Shown here one piece after another: positions 16,307 to 23,945 of a stretch of 64,000 nucleotides of DNA. Each line of letters begins with the position of its first letter. Within the stretch, counting starts at the first letter, position 1. This DNA is from Candidatus Brevundimonas phytovorans (GTDB taxonomy: Bacteria; Pseudomonadota; Alphaproteobacteria; Caulobacterales; Caulobacteraceae), in NCBI GenBank assembly GCA_029203145.1, contig CP119309.1, positions 576,001-640,000 of the forward strand. Direction: 5' to 3'. The translations under genes were made by a program, and so were the position numbers. The notes under the pieces are model-generated. The model was not told where the DNA came from and did not search any database. It worked only from the letters and a program-made list of their open reading frames with translations.

Positions 16307-16461
16307 GATGGTCGGACCTCTTGGCCTGCGAGCAGCCTGAAGAAGATACGAGGCTGGAACGGCTTCGGTTCCGTCGGCCTGGCGACGCAGAGCAACGAAT
16401 GGCATAGCTTCCACCCAGGGGCGCGCTGCGGACTGGTCGCGGGGCGAGACAAGGGGTGGGA

Positions 16462-17046
16462 ATGATGACGGCGATTCTGGACGGTTTTCGGCGGTTGGCT
16501 GATTTCAGCGGTCGTGATCGGCGCGGGCGATTCTGGCCCTATGCGCTGGTGGTGGTCGTGCTGCTCTATGTGGGCTTGATGCTGGCCATGATCCCGACCA
16601 TGGCGACCATGTTTGGCGAGGCGGCGCGCTTTGCCGCTGAACATCCCGACAAGGCGACGGTGGTCACGGGGCCGGGGCAATATTCAGTCGAGATCCATGA
16701 TCCCGCCTCCATGCCGATGCTGGATCTAGGGCCTCTTTTCTGGGCGGTACGGCTGGTGTTTGTCGCGGCTGCGATCCTGCTGGCTGCGGCGGTGACGCGA
16801 CGATTGCACGACACGGGGCGGGCCGGGTGGTGGGGGCTGCCGCCGCTGGTGTTTGCCGCGATCGCCTCGACCCTGTTTCCCTGGGTGATCGAGCGGCTCA
16901 TGCAGTCGGAGGAGGCCGCGCTCGGCCCCTTCTTCCTGCTGTTCGCCAACAATATGCTCTACATCATCAGCCTGATCGGGCTGATCGTCCTGCTGGCCTT
17001 GAGGGGGGCGTCAGGACCGAACCGCTATGGGGCAGAGGCGGGCTGA
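16462..17046 (+). CDS. DUF805 family membrane protein
   Basis: A 194-residue membrane protein with four probable helices. It shows the family hallmarks: an N-terminal soluble stretch with FSGRDRRGRFWPY leading into the first helix, and RRLHDTGRAGWWGLP between the second and third helices. A periplasmic loop of about 45 residues follows the first helix. Function unknown. The start is the first of two adjacent ATGs after an AAGGGG site. The gene converges on the TacA-like gene, with only 7 bases between their stops. Confidence 0.88.
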   Translation: MMTAILDGFRRLADFSGRDRRGRFWPYALVVVVLLYVGLMLAMIPTMATMFGEAARFAAEHPDKATVVTGPGQYSVEIHDPASMPMLDLGPLFWAVRLVFVAAAILLAAAVTRRLHDTGRAGWWGLPPLVFAAIASTLFPWVIERLMQSEEAALGPFFLLFANNMLYIISLIGLIVLLALRGASGPNRYGAEAG

Positions 17047-17053
17047 GATCGCC

Positions 17054-18511
17054 TCAGCCCGCTTCCTTCAGCTGCTCTTCCAGCCCCTGTTCGCGGACCT
17101 TGCGGTACAGGGTCGAGCGGCCGATGCCGAGGCGTCGGGCGATCTCGCTCATGTGGCCGGAATAGACCTCGATGGCGTGCTGGATCAGGTCGCGTTCGAT
17201 CTCTTCCAGCGTGCGCAGGTGGCCGCGGGCGTCGATGATGCGGACCGGGCTGTCGGGCTGGGCTTCGGCCTGGTCGTCGCTGTGCGGCGTCTCGGCGCGG
17301 TCATGCGAGATGGCGGCGCCAGACGTCAGCGGCATGGCGACGCCCGAGATGGCCGGGAAGTCGTGCGGCTGCAACAGCGGCGAATCGGCCAGCACCAGGG
17401 CGCGATAGATCGAGTTTTCCAGCTGGCGCACGTTGCCGGGCCAGTCGAAGGCCTGCAGCAGGGCCATGGTCTCGACGGCGCAGCCGGCGACGCGCTTGCC
17501 TTCCTCGACGTTGAAGCGGGCGATGAAATGCTCGACCAGGGCCGGGATGTCCTCGCGCCGTTCGCGCAGGGCCGGGGCCTCGATGGGGAAGACGTTCAGG
17601 CGATAGAAGAGGTCCTCGCGGAAGGCGCCTTCCTTGACCTGCTGGGCCGGGTCGCGATTGGTGGCCGAGACGATGCGGACGTCGACCTTGACGGCGCGCT
17701 TCGATCCGACCGGGTCGATCTCGCCTTCCTGCAGGGCGCGCAGCAGCTTGACCTGCATGTCCAGCGGCAGTTCGCCGATCTCGTCCAGGAACAGGGTGCC
17801 GCCGTTGGCCTCCATGAACTTGCCGGCGTGCTTGTCGGTGGCGCCGGTGAAGCTGCCCTTCTCGTGACCGAACAGGATCGACTCGACCAGGTTGGCGGGC
17901 AGGGCGCCGCAGTTGACGGCCACGAAGGGCTTGCCGGCCCGGTCCGAGGCACCGTGCAGGGCGCGGGCGATGACTTCTTTACCGACGCCGCTTTCGCCGG
18001 TGATCAGCACCGGGATGCCGGACTTGGCGGCGCGCGCGCCCAGAGCCTTGACCATGCGCATCGGCGGGCTGTCGCCGACGATGTCGTCGAACGAGGTCCG
18101 GCCCGAGACGTGTTTCTTCAGGCGGCCGATCTCGGCCGACAGCTGGGTCAGCTGCAGGGCGTTGCGCACCCCGATCAGCAGGCGCTCCGGCCCGACCGGC
18201 TTGACGAAGAAGTCCTGGGCCCCGGCCTGCATGGCCTTGACCACGGTCTCGATGCCGCCGTTAGCTGTTAAAACGATGACGGGCGTGGGAACGCCCGCCG
18301 TGCGGATCTCCGCCAGGGTCTCCAGCCCCGAAAGGCCCGGCATGACGAGATCCAGCAGAACCACGTCGGCGCCGCCGCCCTTGGTCAGGCGGTCGATGGC
18401 CTCGCCCCCGCTCTCGGCGTGGACGACGGCATAGCCTTCGCGGTCGAGCACCGCCTGAATCAGGCGGCGCTGCGTGGGATCATCGTCGACGACCAGAACG
18501 GTCTTGGCCAT
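17054..18511 (-). CDS. tacA: sigma-54-dependent response regulator, TacA-like
   Basis: A 485-residue NtrC-family regulator. The receiver domain spans 1-120 with phosphoacceptor Asp54 (VVLLDLVMPG). The AAA+ domain has Walker A GESGVGKE at 172-179 and Walker B FLDE at 241-244. The sigma-54 contact loop reads GSFTGA (219-224) where GAFTGA is usual. A Fis-type helix-turn-helix ends the protein (MSEIARRLGIGRSTLYRKVRE). In Caulobacter, TacA drives stalk and polarity genes after phosphorelay through ShkA-ShpA. The TacA identity rests on domain order, the N-terminus (MAKTVLVVDDDPTQRRLIQAVL) and the nearby gapR; another NtrC paralogue is possible. Start chosen at the second ATG, three codons inside. 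Confidence 0.85.
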   Translation of the reverse strand: MAKTVLVVDDDPTQRRLIQAVLDREGYAVVHAESGGEAIDRLTKGGGADVVLLDLVMPGLSGLETLAEIRTAGVPTPVIVLTANGGIETVVKAMQAGAQDFFVKPVGPERLLIGVRNALQLTQLSAEIGRLKKHVSGRTSFDDIVGDSPPMRMVKALGARAAKSGIPVLITGESGVGKEVIARALHGASDRAGKPFVAVNCGALPANLVESILFGHEKGSFTGATDKHAGKFMEANGGTLFLDEIGELPLDMQVKLLRALQEGEIDPVGSKRAVKVDVRIVSATNRDPAQQVKEGAFREDLFYRLNVFPIEAPALRERREDIPALVEHFIARFNVEEGKRVAGCAVETMALLQAFDWPGNVRQLENSIYRALVLADSPLLQPHDFPAISGVAMPLTSGAAISHDRAETPHSDDQAEAQPDSPVRIIDARGHLRTLEEIERDLIQHAIEVYSGHMSEIARRLGIGRSTLYRKVREQGLEEQLKEAG

Positions 18512-18624
18512 GTGAAACACACCCTAAAACATCACCGTAACGGCCGTCCTCGTTGCTCGGGATCGGCTCGTTTCCAGCTCACCCTAGACCACAGGGGGTG
18601 AAGATCGGGTTTCGGAGACCTGAG

Positions 18625-20424
18625 TCAGGGGTTAACGGCGACGGGTGACGGGCAGTCCTGTTCGGGCTGGAATCGACCCAGGCCGCGTGCGGTCGACAGG
18701 TCGGGCCAGACCGGCGCGACCGGCGCCGTCTGCGGGTCCTTCAGCAGGTCGCGCACATTGGCGGGGCCGGAACCGCAGTAGGCGACGCGATAGTCGCCCT
18801 GATGCGTCCAGGCGCCGTCAGTCCCTTTCGCGAACAGGGCGATGCGGTAGCTGTCGGCCAGCAGGACCTCGACCTTGCTGTCGCCGTTCAGATCGCGGGC
18901 GGTGGCCACGCAGTCGATGGGGTCCTGACAGCCATAGCGGGGGTCGTTGGGACGCACCGGGGTCACGAACCCGGCGGGCAGGGCGGCCTCGACGGGCCAG
19001 GCGCTGATGCGCGGCGTGCGGGGCGGAATGGACTCGTCAGTCTGTTTCAGGGCGTAGCGGTCCTTGCTCGCCTGCGCCGCCTTGGCCCGGCGCGCGACCT
19101 CGGCGTCTGACGACCTGGCCAGATCGGCCAGGGCCGCCTGACCAGTCTTGCCCGCCTCAAAGCGCAGGAAGGCGTAGTCGAACTGCGCCGCGCTGACGGC
19201 GCCGCGCTTCAGCCGGGCGACCTGATCCCCGACCGACAGGCGGGCGGGGTCCAGCAGGGGGCTGAACAGGGCCAGGATGACGGCGACGGTCAGGACGGCG
19301 GCGGCGACATTGGTCCGCTCCAGCGGCTTCATCCACGCCGTCTTCTTCCAGAAGGGACAAAGCGCCGCCCAGCCGTAACCTGCCGCATAGACCACCCCGA
19401 CCAGGGCGCAGGCCGAGGCGATGATCCGGTCCGGCGTCAGGCCGTGCTGGCCGATGCGAAGGCTTAAGCCCCAGATCGCGATCAGGATCAGCGGCGTCAG
19501 CAGGACGGCGGCGACCCGCACGGCGACGCGCAACACCACGGGCGGCAGGTTGTCCTCGCGTCCGTCCTGATAGGCGGTGTTGATCAGGATGATCAGGGCG
19601 GCGGCCGCCGACAGCACCAGAGCCGTGGCGCTGCCCGTCTTCCACAACCCGTCCAGTCCGGTGAAGGGCAGGGCCGCAAGGAAGCCCGCCACCAACACGG
19701 TGATGACCAGCAGCAGCCAGGACAGCAGCATCAGGGCCACGGTCCGCACGCCCCGGATCAGGCCCGCCCGCACGTCGGTCAGTTGCACGGCGACGGCGAA
19801 GACCAGACAGGTGACGGGGATGGCGAACCACTCCTCGCCGATCAGGTCGGACAGGAAGCTGAGGCCGATGATGCGGAACAGAGCCGCGCCCAGGAACAGC
19901 AGCAGCCAGAAGGCGCCGGTGAAGCCCAGCGACAGGGCCAACTGCACCCCGGCCTTCCACGCCGTGTCGAAATAGTCGTCGAAGTCAGCGATCCAGCGGC
20001 GGCTTGCCGCCGCCGGGACGATCAGATGGTGGGCGATGAACAGCGCGGAGGCGCTGAAGGCCACGACCGGGAAACGCAGATAGGGCGGGCGGAAATAGTC
20101 GCTCGTCTGTTGCGCGGCGTCATGCCAGCCCAGCAGGGCCAGAACCGCTGCGGCGACCACGCCCCAGAGCGCCAGCGCCTTGACCGACAACCGTCCCACC
20201 CCCGCCAGCAGCATGACGGGCGTAAAGGCGCAGGCCAGGACCAGGGCCGCAAACAGCGGCGGGTTGGTCGCGGGCCAGGTCAAGGCGTCGTGCGTCGCCA
20301 TGCTGCGATAGAGGCCATAGAGCAGCAGCCCCTGCACCAGACCGATCCCCAGTCGCGCGACCGCCAGCCCCTTCGTCCCGCCCAGCGAGGCGCGTCCGGT
20401 CTGGTCGTGGAACGGGTCGGTCAT
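18625..20424 (-). CDS. DUF4153 domain-containing membrane protein
   Basis: A 599-residue protein. The N-terminal 400 residues carry about eleven hydrophobic helices and the family phrase FDDYFDTAWKAGVQLALSL. The last 180 residues are soluble, with PNDPRYGCQDPIDCVATARDLNGDSKVEVLLAD, which looks like an FG-GAP/VCBS-type beta segment, and several Cys. DUF4153 proteins are uncharacterised. The ATG at 20424 follows an AAGGGG-like stretch; an in-frame extension of 47 codons crosses a dispersed repeat and is rejected. Confidence 0.85.
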   Translation of the reverse strand: MTDPFHDQTGRASLGGTKGLAVARLGIGLVQGLLLYGLYRSMATHDALTWPATNPPLFAALVLACAFTPVMLLAGVGRLSVKALALWGVVAAAVLALLGWHDAAQQTSDYFRPPYLRFPVVAFSASALFIAHHLIVPAAASRRWIADFDDYFDTAWKAGVQLALSLGFTGAFWLLLFLGAALFRIIGLSFLSDLIGEEWFAIPVTCLVFAVAVQLTDVRAGLIRGVRTVALMLLSWLLLVITVLVAGFLAALPFTGLDGLWKTGSATALVLSAAAALIILINTAYQDGREDNLPPVVLRVAVRVAAVLLTPLILIAIWGLSLRIGQHGLTPDRIIASACALVGVVYAAGYGWAALCPFWKKTAWMKPLERTNVAAAVLTVAVILALFSPLLDPARLSVGDQVARLKRGAVSAAQFDYAFLRFEAGKTGQAALADLARSSDAEVARRAKAAQASKDRYALKQTDESIPPRTPRISAWPVEAALPAGFVTPVRPNDPRYGCQDPIDCVATARDLNGDSKVEVLLADSYRIALFAKGTDGAWTHQGDYRVAYCGSGPANVRDLLKDPQTAPVAPVWPDLSTARGLGRFQPEQDCPSPVAVNP

Positions 20425-20496
20425 GGCGTGGCCCCTTGCGCTTGGCCGGCAGGGTGGACTGTGAAGGCGAGAAGGGAAAGTGCTCACCCCATCCTT

Positions 20497-20549
20497 CCTT
20501 CTCCCCTTGCGGGAGAAGGTGGCCCGCGTAGCGGGTCGGATGAGGGGTC
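20497..20549 (+). repeat. single REP-like repeat unit
   Basis: Same family as the facing pair after cysS: a CTCCCCTTGCGGGAG core, then GTGGCCCGCGTAGCGGGTC and GATGAGGGGT. Confidence 0.8.
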
Positions 20550-20567
20550 TCGCTGCCTCCCCCAAAC

Positions 20568-20599
20568 CCGCTCATCCCGGCCTTCGCCGGGATGAGCGG
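20568..20599. repeat. perfect 14-bp-arm hairpin
   Basis: Arms CCGCTCATCCCGGC and GCCGGGATGAGCGG close over a CTTC loop. It sits 18 bases after the REP-like unit. This type of element is commonly dispersed between genes in alphaproteobacteria. Confidence 0.8.
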
Positions 20600-20974
20600 T
20601 AAAAAGGGGCAGCCTTCACATCCAGCCCCGCCAATCCCTGAAACTGCAAGGGATTGAGCGCCGCCATCCCCCGGTGCAGCCTGCCCGTCATGGGCGCCGG
20701 GAGTAGCCGCGAACAGCGGCGCCTGCCCCGAGCTCATGTCCAACTCTTCGCGCGGGGCGTCGGTCTTCGTCGAAACGGTACTACTCATCTGTCTCCGGGC
20801 GAAGGCCCGGCGCCCCGTCCAGCCCTCTCGACCTGCCGCGCCTGCGCGGCGGGGCGAGGCCGCATGCCTCGTCACCCGGACCTCTGCCATGGAAGCCGCG
20901 AAGGGGTGCGGCGCTGAAACCCTTTGGCCAGAGCCGGAGAGGCGGTGCGGAATGTCGCCATGCGCTGCGCGGGC

Positions 20975-21002
20975 TTGAGCCGCGCGCGGGCGTCGCTATA
21001 AG
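20975..21002 (+). promoter_or_regulatory. candidate promoter of the oxidase subunit IV gene
   Basis: TTGAGC and TATAAG spaced 16 bases apart, 38 bases before the start codon. Confidence 0.45.
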
Positions 21003-21039
21003 AGCCGTCGAAATCCTGACTCTTTTTCGGAAGACCTGA

Positions 21040-21288
21040 ATGGCCGACCAGCACGCAGACAACGCCGAACACGCCTATGTGCATGGCGCGATGGAAATCT
21101 CGGAGCAGGTCTCGACCTGGCATCTGTTCCTCTTCCTGGCCAAGTGGGGCTCGCTGGCGACCGCGGCGCTCCTGGTGCTGCTGACGGTGTGGTTCGCCGT
21201 GGGCGCGGGCTTCCTGGCCGGCGCGATCAGCGGCGTGGTGGTTTTCGTGGCGGGCTTCTTCGCCCTGCGCTCCAAGCCCGCGCACTGA
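21040..21288 (+). CDS. aa3-type cytochrome c oxidase subunit IV
   Basis: An 82-residue small membrane protein. The N-terminal motif HGAMEISEQVSTWHLFLFLAKW is diagnostic for the bacterial aa3-oxidase subunit IV family: a short cytoplasmic arm followed by a helix that packs against the oxidase core. Here two adjoining hydrophobic stretches are seen. Catalytic oxidase subunits are not in the window. The gene has its own promoter candidate and a strong terminator, so it is likely transcribed alone. Confidence 0.9.
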   Translation: MADQHADNAEHAYVHGAMEISEQVSTWHLFLFLAKWGSLATAALLVLLTVWFAVGAGFLAGAISGVVVFVAGFFALRSKPAH

Positions 21289-21326
21289 GGTTTGCGCCGC
21301 GTCTGCGGCGTTACGACCTGGGGATC

Positions 21327-21364
21327 AGCCCGTCGAGCCGCGTGCTCGGCGGGCTTTTCTTTTG
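21327..21364 (+). terminator. Rho-independent terminator after the oxidase subunit gene
   Basis: AGCCCGTCGAGC pairs with GCTCGGCGGGCT, followed by TTTTCTTTT, 38 bases after the stop. Confidence 0.88.
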
Positions 21365-21519
21365 CATCGCAGCGTAAGCGCGGGCACGAACTTGCCTTGC
21401 TGAGCGCCTGTTAGCGCTATTTGGGCAATAAAATTACGCAAGTGCAGCAATTCGGACTTTGACGCGCCCTTCTGCTTCGTCCTAACGTTCGGGCTCTGGG
21501 GGACTTGGGAGGGATTCGC

Positions 21520-22653
21520 TTGGCTGTCGCCATCGCCGTGACCCGCGAACGCCGTGAAGGCGAAACGCGTTGCGCTGTAACGCCGGAGACGGTGAAGAAG
21601 CTGATCGCCCTGGGCGCGACCGTCTCGGTCGAGGCCGGGACGGGCCTCGGCTCGTCCATTCCCGACGCCGACTACGCCGAGGCCGGGGCCACGGTGAAGC
21701 CCGACACCCGCGCGGTGCTGGAGGGCGCCGACATCGTGCTGAAGGTGCGCGGCCCGACGGCGCAGGAAACCAGCGCGCTCAAGCCCGGCGCCATCGTCAT
21801 CGCCATGCTGGACGCCTATCGCGAGAAGGACACGGTCGAGGCGCTGAAAGGCGCCAACGTCACCGCCTTCGCCATGGAATTCGTGCCGCGCATCACCCGC
21901 GCCCAGGTCATGGACGTGCTGTCGTCCCAGGCCAATCTGGCCGGCTACCGCGCGGTGATCGAGGCGGCCTACGCCTTTGGCAAGGGCTTCCCGATGATGA
22001 TGACGGCGGCGGGCACGGTCGCCCCGGCCAAGGTCTTCGTCATGGGCGTCGGCGTCGCGGGCTTGCAGGCCATCGCCACGGCCCGGCGTCTGGGCGCGGT
22101 CGTCACCGCCACCGACGTGCGCCCGGCCACCAAGGAACAGGTCGAAAGCCTCGGCGCCAAATTCCTGGCCGTCGAGGACGAAGAGTTCAAGAACGCGCAG
22201 ACCGCTGGCGGCTACGCCAAGCCGATGTCGCCGGAATACCAGGCCAAGCAGGCCGTCCTGACCGGCGAACACATCAGGAAGCAGGACATCGTCATCACCA
22301 CGGCCCTGATCCCCGGTCGCGCGGCGCCGGTGCTGGTCAGCGCCGAACAGGTGGCCTCGATGAAGCCGGGTTCGGTCCTGATCGATCTGGCGGTCGAGGC
22401 GGGCGGCAATGTCGCCGGCGCCAAGGCGGGCGAGGTCGTGACCACGGCGAACGGCGCCTCCATCGTCGGCTACACCAACCTGCCGGGCCGGATCGCAGCC
22501 GACGCCAGCGCCCTCTATGCGCGCAACCTGACGGCCTTCGTCGGGTTGATGCTCAAGGACGGCGTCGTGACGCTGGATCTGGAAGACGAAATCCTCAAGG
22601 CCGCCGTCGTGACGCACGGCGGGGCCGTGGTGCATGAGGGCGTGAAGGGATGA
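21520..22653 (+). CDS. pntAA: NAD(P) transhydrogenase alpha subunit, soluble part 1
   Basis: A 377-residue protein forming the NAD(H)-binding domain I of proton-translocating transhydrogenase, which reduces NADP with NADH using the proton gradient. The opening AVAIAVTRERREGETRCA and the NAD-binding fold KVFVMGVGVAGLQAIATARRLGA with the later SLIDLAVEAGGN-type stretch are typical. The subunit is split, as usual in alphaproteobacteria; the membrane part is encoded two genes downstream. I chose the TTG at 21520, six bases after a GGGAGGG site, matching family starts; a TTG five codons earlier would bury that site. It overlaps the next gene by ATGA. Confidence 0.95.
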   Translation: MAVAIAVTRERREGETRCAVTPETVKKLIALGATVSVEAGTGLGSSIPDADYAEAGATVKPDTRAVLEGADIVLKVRGPTAQETSALKPGAIVIAMLDAYREKDTVEALKGANVTAFAMEFVPRITRAQVMDVLSSQANLAGYRAVIEAAYAFGKGFPMMMTAAGTVAPAKVFVMGVGVAGLQAIATARRLGAVVTATDVRPATKEQVESLGAKFLAVEDEEFKNAQTAGGYAKPMSPEYQAKQAVLTGEHIRKQDIVITTALIPGRAAPVLVSAEQVASMKPGSVLIDLAVEAGGNVAGAKAGEVVTTANGASIVGYTNLPGRIAADASALYARNLTAFVGLMLKDGVVTLDLEDEILKAAVVTHGGAVVHEGVKG

Positions 22654-22904
22654 ATGCGCTTCGCTTGATCGCGACGATCACAGCCTACCTGATCGGCGTT
22701 GGTGGTTCGCTTTTGGCCGTGGGGAACCTGCCGTTCGGCGCTTTGAGTGCAGGCACCCCGCCGCCTGCCTATGTTTGGATGAATATGTTGGTTGGGGCGA
22801 TCATGCCCGCTGCCCTTTCGATCGCGCTCGCGACTGGTCTGTTGCTGGTGGCGCGAGTTGATCGTCGATTGGAGCAGTTGGAATTCAAGGTGAGGCAAAG
22901 CTGA
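22650..22904 (+). CDS. small membrane protein within the transhydrogenase operon
   Basis: An 84-residue protein with two hydrophobic segments (about 4-30 and 43-68) and a charged C-terminus RVDRRLEQLEFKVRQS. It overlaps the stop of pntAA by four bases (ATGA) and ends two bases before pntAB, so it is translationally embedded between the two halves of the alpha subunit. I do not recognise a family. The helix spacing and position suggest a small accessory membrane partner, but this is inference. Confidence 0.75.
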   Translation: MNALRLIATITAYLIGVGGSLLAVGNLPFGALSAGTPPPAYVWMNMLVGAIMPAALSIALATGLLLVARVDRRLEQLEFKVRQS

Positions 22905-22906
22905 CC

Positions 22907-23233
22907 ATGGAACACGTCGATCCCACGATCTTCCGGCTGGCCATCTTCGTGCTGGCGATCTTTGTCGGTTATTATGTGGTGTGGAGCGTGACGCCGGCGC
23001 TGCACACGCCGCTGATGGCCGTGACCAACGCAATTTCCAGCGTCATCATCGTCGGCGGCCTGATCGCTGCGGCGGCGCTCAGTCCCGAGGCGGCTGGTCC
23101 GAACGCCTGGATCGCCAAGGGCGCGGGCGTGGCGGCGGTGACGCTCGCCAGCGTCAACATCTTCGGCGGCTTCATGGTCACGCGACGGATGCTGGCCATG
23201 TACAAGAAGAAGGAAAGGCCCAAGGCTTCGTGA
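22907..23233 (+). CDS. pntAB: NAD(P) transhydrogenase alpha subunit, membrane part 2
   Basis: A 108-residue membrane protein equivalent to the C-terminal membrane portion of PntA. Three to four helices are visible, with conserved LFVLAIFVGYYVVWSVTPALHTPLMAVTNAISS and VTLASVNIFGGFMVTRRMLAMYKKK patterns (quoted in parts here). Together with PntB helices it makes the proton channel. It ends in a GTGA overlap with the next small gene. Confidence 0.95.
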   Translation: MEHVDPTIFRLAIFVLAIFVGYYVVWSVTPALHTPLMAVTNAISSVIIVGGLIAAAALSPEAAGPNAWIAKGAGVAAVTLASVNIFGGFMVTRRMLAMYKKKERPKAS

Positions 23234-23514
23234 TTTTTTCGCCTGTTCTGTTCGCCTTCTATGTCTCCTGGGCCGTCACCGGTCTGGGCGTGGCCCTGTG
23301 GATCTGGAGCTGGGTGCGGGTGAAAGACCCCATCGGCAAGCTGCGGTTTCAGGACTGCGGCGTGGTGCTGGTCTTCGCCGCCGTGCTGACGCGGATCGTC
23401 ATCCAGAACCGCGAGATGACCGTCTTCGACTGGGCCATGATATTCCTGGGGCCGCTGTTCATCGCCGCCGCGCTGTGGCGACTGTCCCGCACCCAAGGCC
23501 TGACCAAACGCTGA
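23230..23514 (+). CDS. small membrane protein within the transhydrogenase operon (second)
   Basis: A 94-residue protein starting at a GTG that overlaps the pntAB stop (GTGA). Three hydrophobic segments are visible: about 4-27, 44-58 and 68-85. It has a conserved-looking basic loop VRVKDPIGKLRF between the first two. No family recognised. The tight coupling argues that it is a real gene and functions with, or at least is made alongside, the transhydrogenase. Confidence 0.72.
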   Translation: MIFSPVLFAFYVSWAVTGLGVALWIWSWVRVKDPIGKLRFQDCGVVLVFAAVLTRIVIQNREMTVFDWAMIFLGPLFIAAALWRLSRTQGLTKR

Positions 23515-23525
23515 GAGTAACTATT

Positions 23526-23903
23526 ATGAAGACCACCCTGATTTTCGCCGCCGCCCTGACCGCCGCCGTCGCCGTCTCCGGCGCCGCCTCGGCTCAGAAG
23601 ACCGAAGAAGTGGGCCAGAACCCCTATGGCGGCCTGCACTGGTCCGTGGCCGCGCCGCAGGGCGCCAGCTGGGCGCTGCAATGCCAGTTCGCGCCGGTCA
23701 CCATTCGCGGCATCCACATGAACCGCATCAACCACACGGGCACGGGCCACATGGCCGGCCGTCTGCCCAGCGACAACGGCAGCTGCCGCGTGACCAAGAC
23801 GGGCGGCGAGGGCGGCGTGGGCGTCGCCGTGGTCAAGAACGGCGTGGCCACCTCGGCTGGCACGCGTGACGCTGCGACGCCGGCTGTCGTCAACGTCTTC
23901 TGA
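23526..23903 (+). CDS. secreted hypothetical protein in the transhydrogenase operon
   Basis: A 125-residue protein with a clear signal peptide (MKTTLIFAAALTAAVAVSGAASA, quoted here only to indicate its class; cleavage after AASA). The mature part, about 102 residues, contains two Cys (QCQFAPV and GSCRVTK) that could form a disulfide, and a Gly-rich turn GGEGGVGVAVVKNG. No family recognised. It lies between the second small membrane gene and pntB, with 11 and 42 bases of spacing, so it is probably cotranscribed with pnt. A periplasmic protein in this operon is unexpected. Confidence 0.72.
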   Translation: MKTTLIFAAALTAAVAVSGAASAQKTEEVGQNPYGGLHWSVAAPQGASWALQCQFAPVTIRGIHMNRINHTGTGHMAGRLPSDNGSCRVTKTGGEGGVGVAVVKNGVATSAGTRDAATPAVVNVF

Positions 23904-23945
23904 TCTGAAATGACCGACTGACATGACCCTGGGGGAGGGGATCTG

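Larger units (their letters stand above)
20425..21039. other. 615-bp intergenic region with dispersed repeats
   Basis: It holds a REP-like unit (20497-20549), a perfect 14-bp-arm hairpin (20568-20599) and, at the right end, a candidate promoter for the oxidase subunit gene (20975-21002). Several overlapping short frames exist on both strands but none has a recognisable product, so I call no gene. Confidence 0.6.

Noticed and set aside
18521..18545. TTAC-N7-TTTT upstream of the TacA-like gene as a CtrA site
   Set aside because: Two mismatches from consensus. Such sites are expected by chance at this length, so I do not list it.
20568..20599. perfect hairpin considered as a terminator
   Set aside because: No gene ends close by on either strand: the DUF4153 gene starts here rather than ends. 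It fits a dispersed repeat better.
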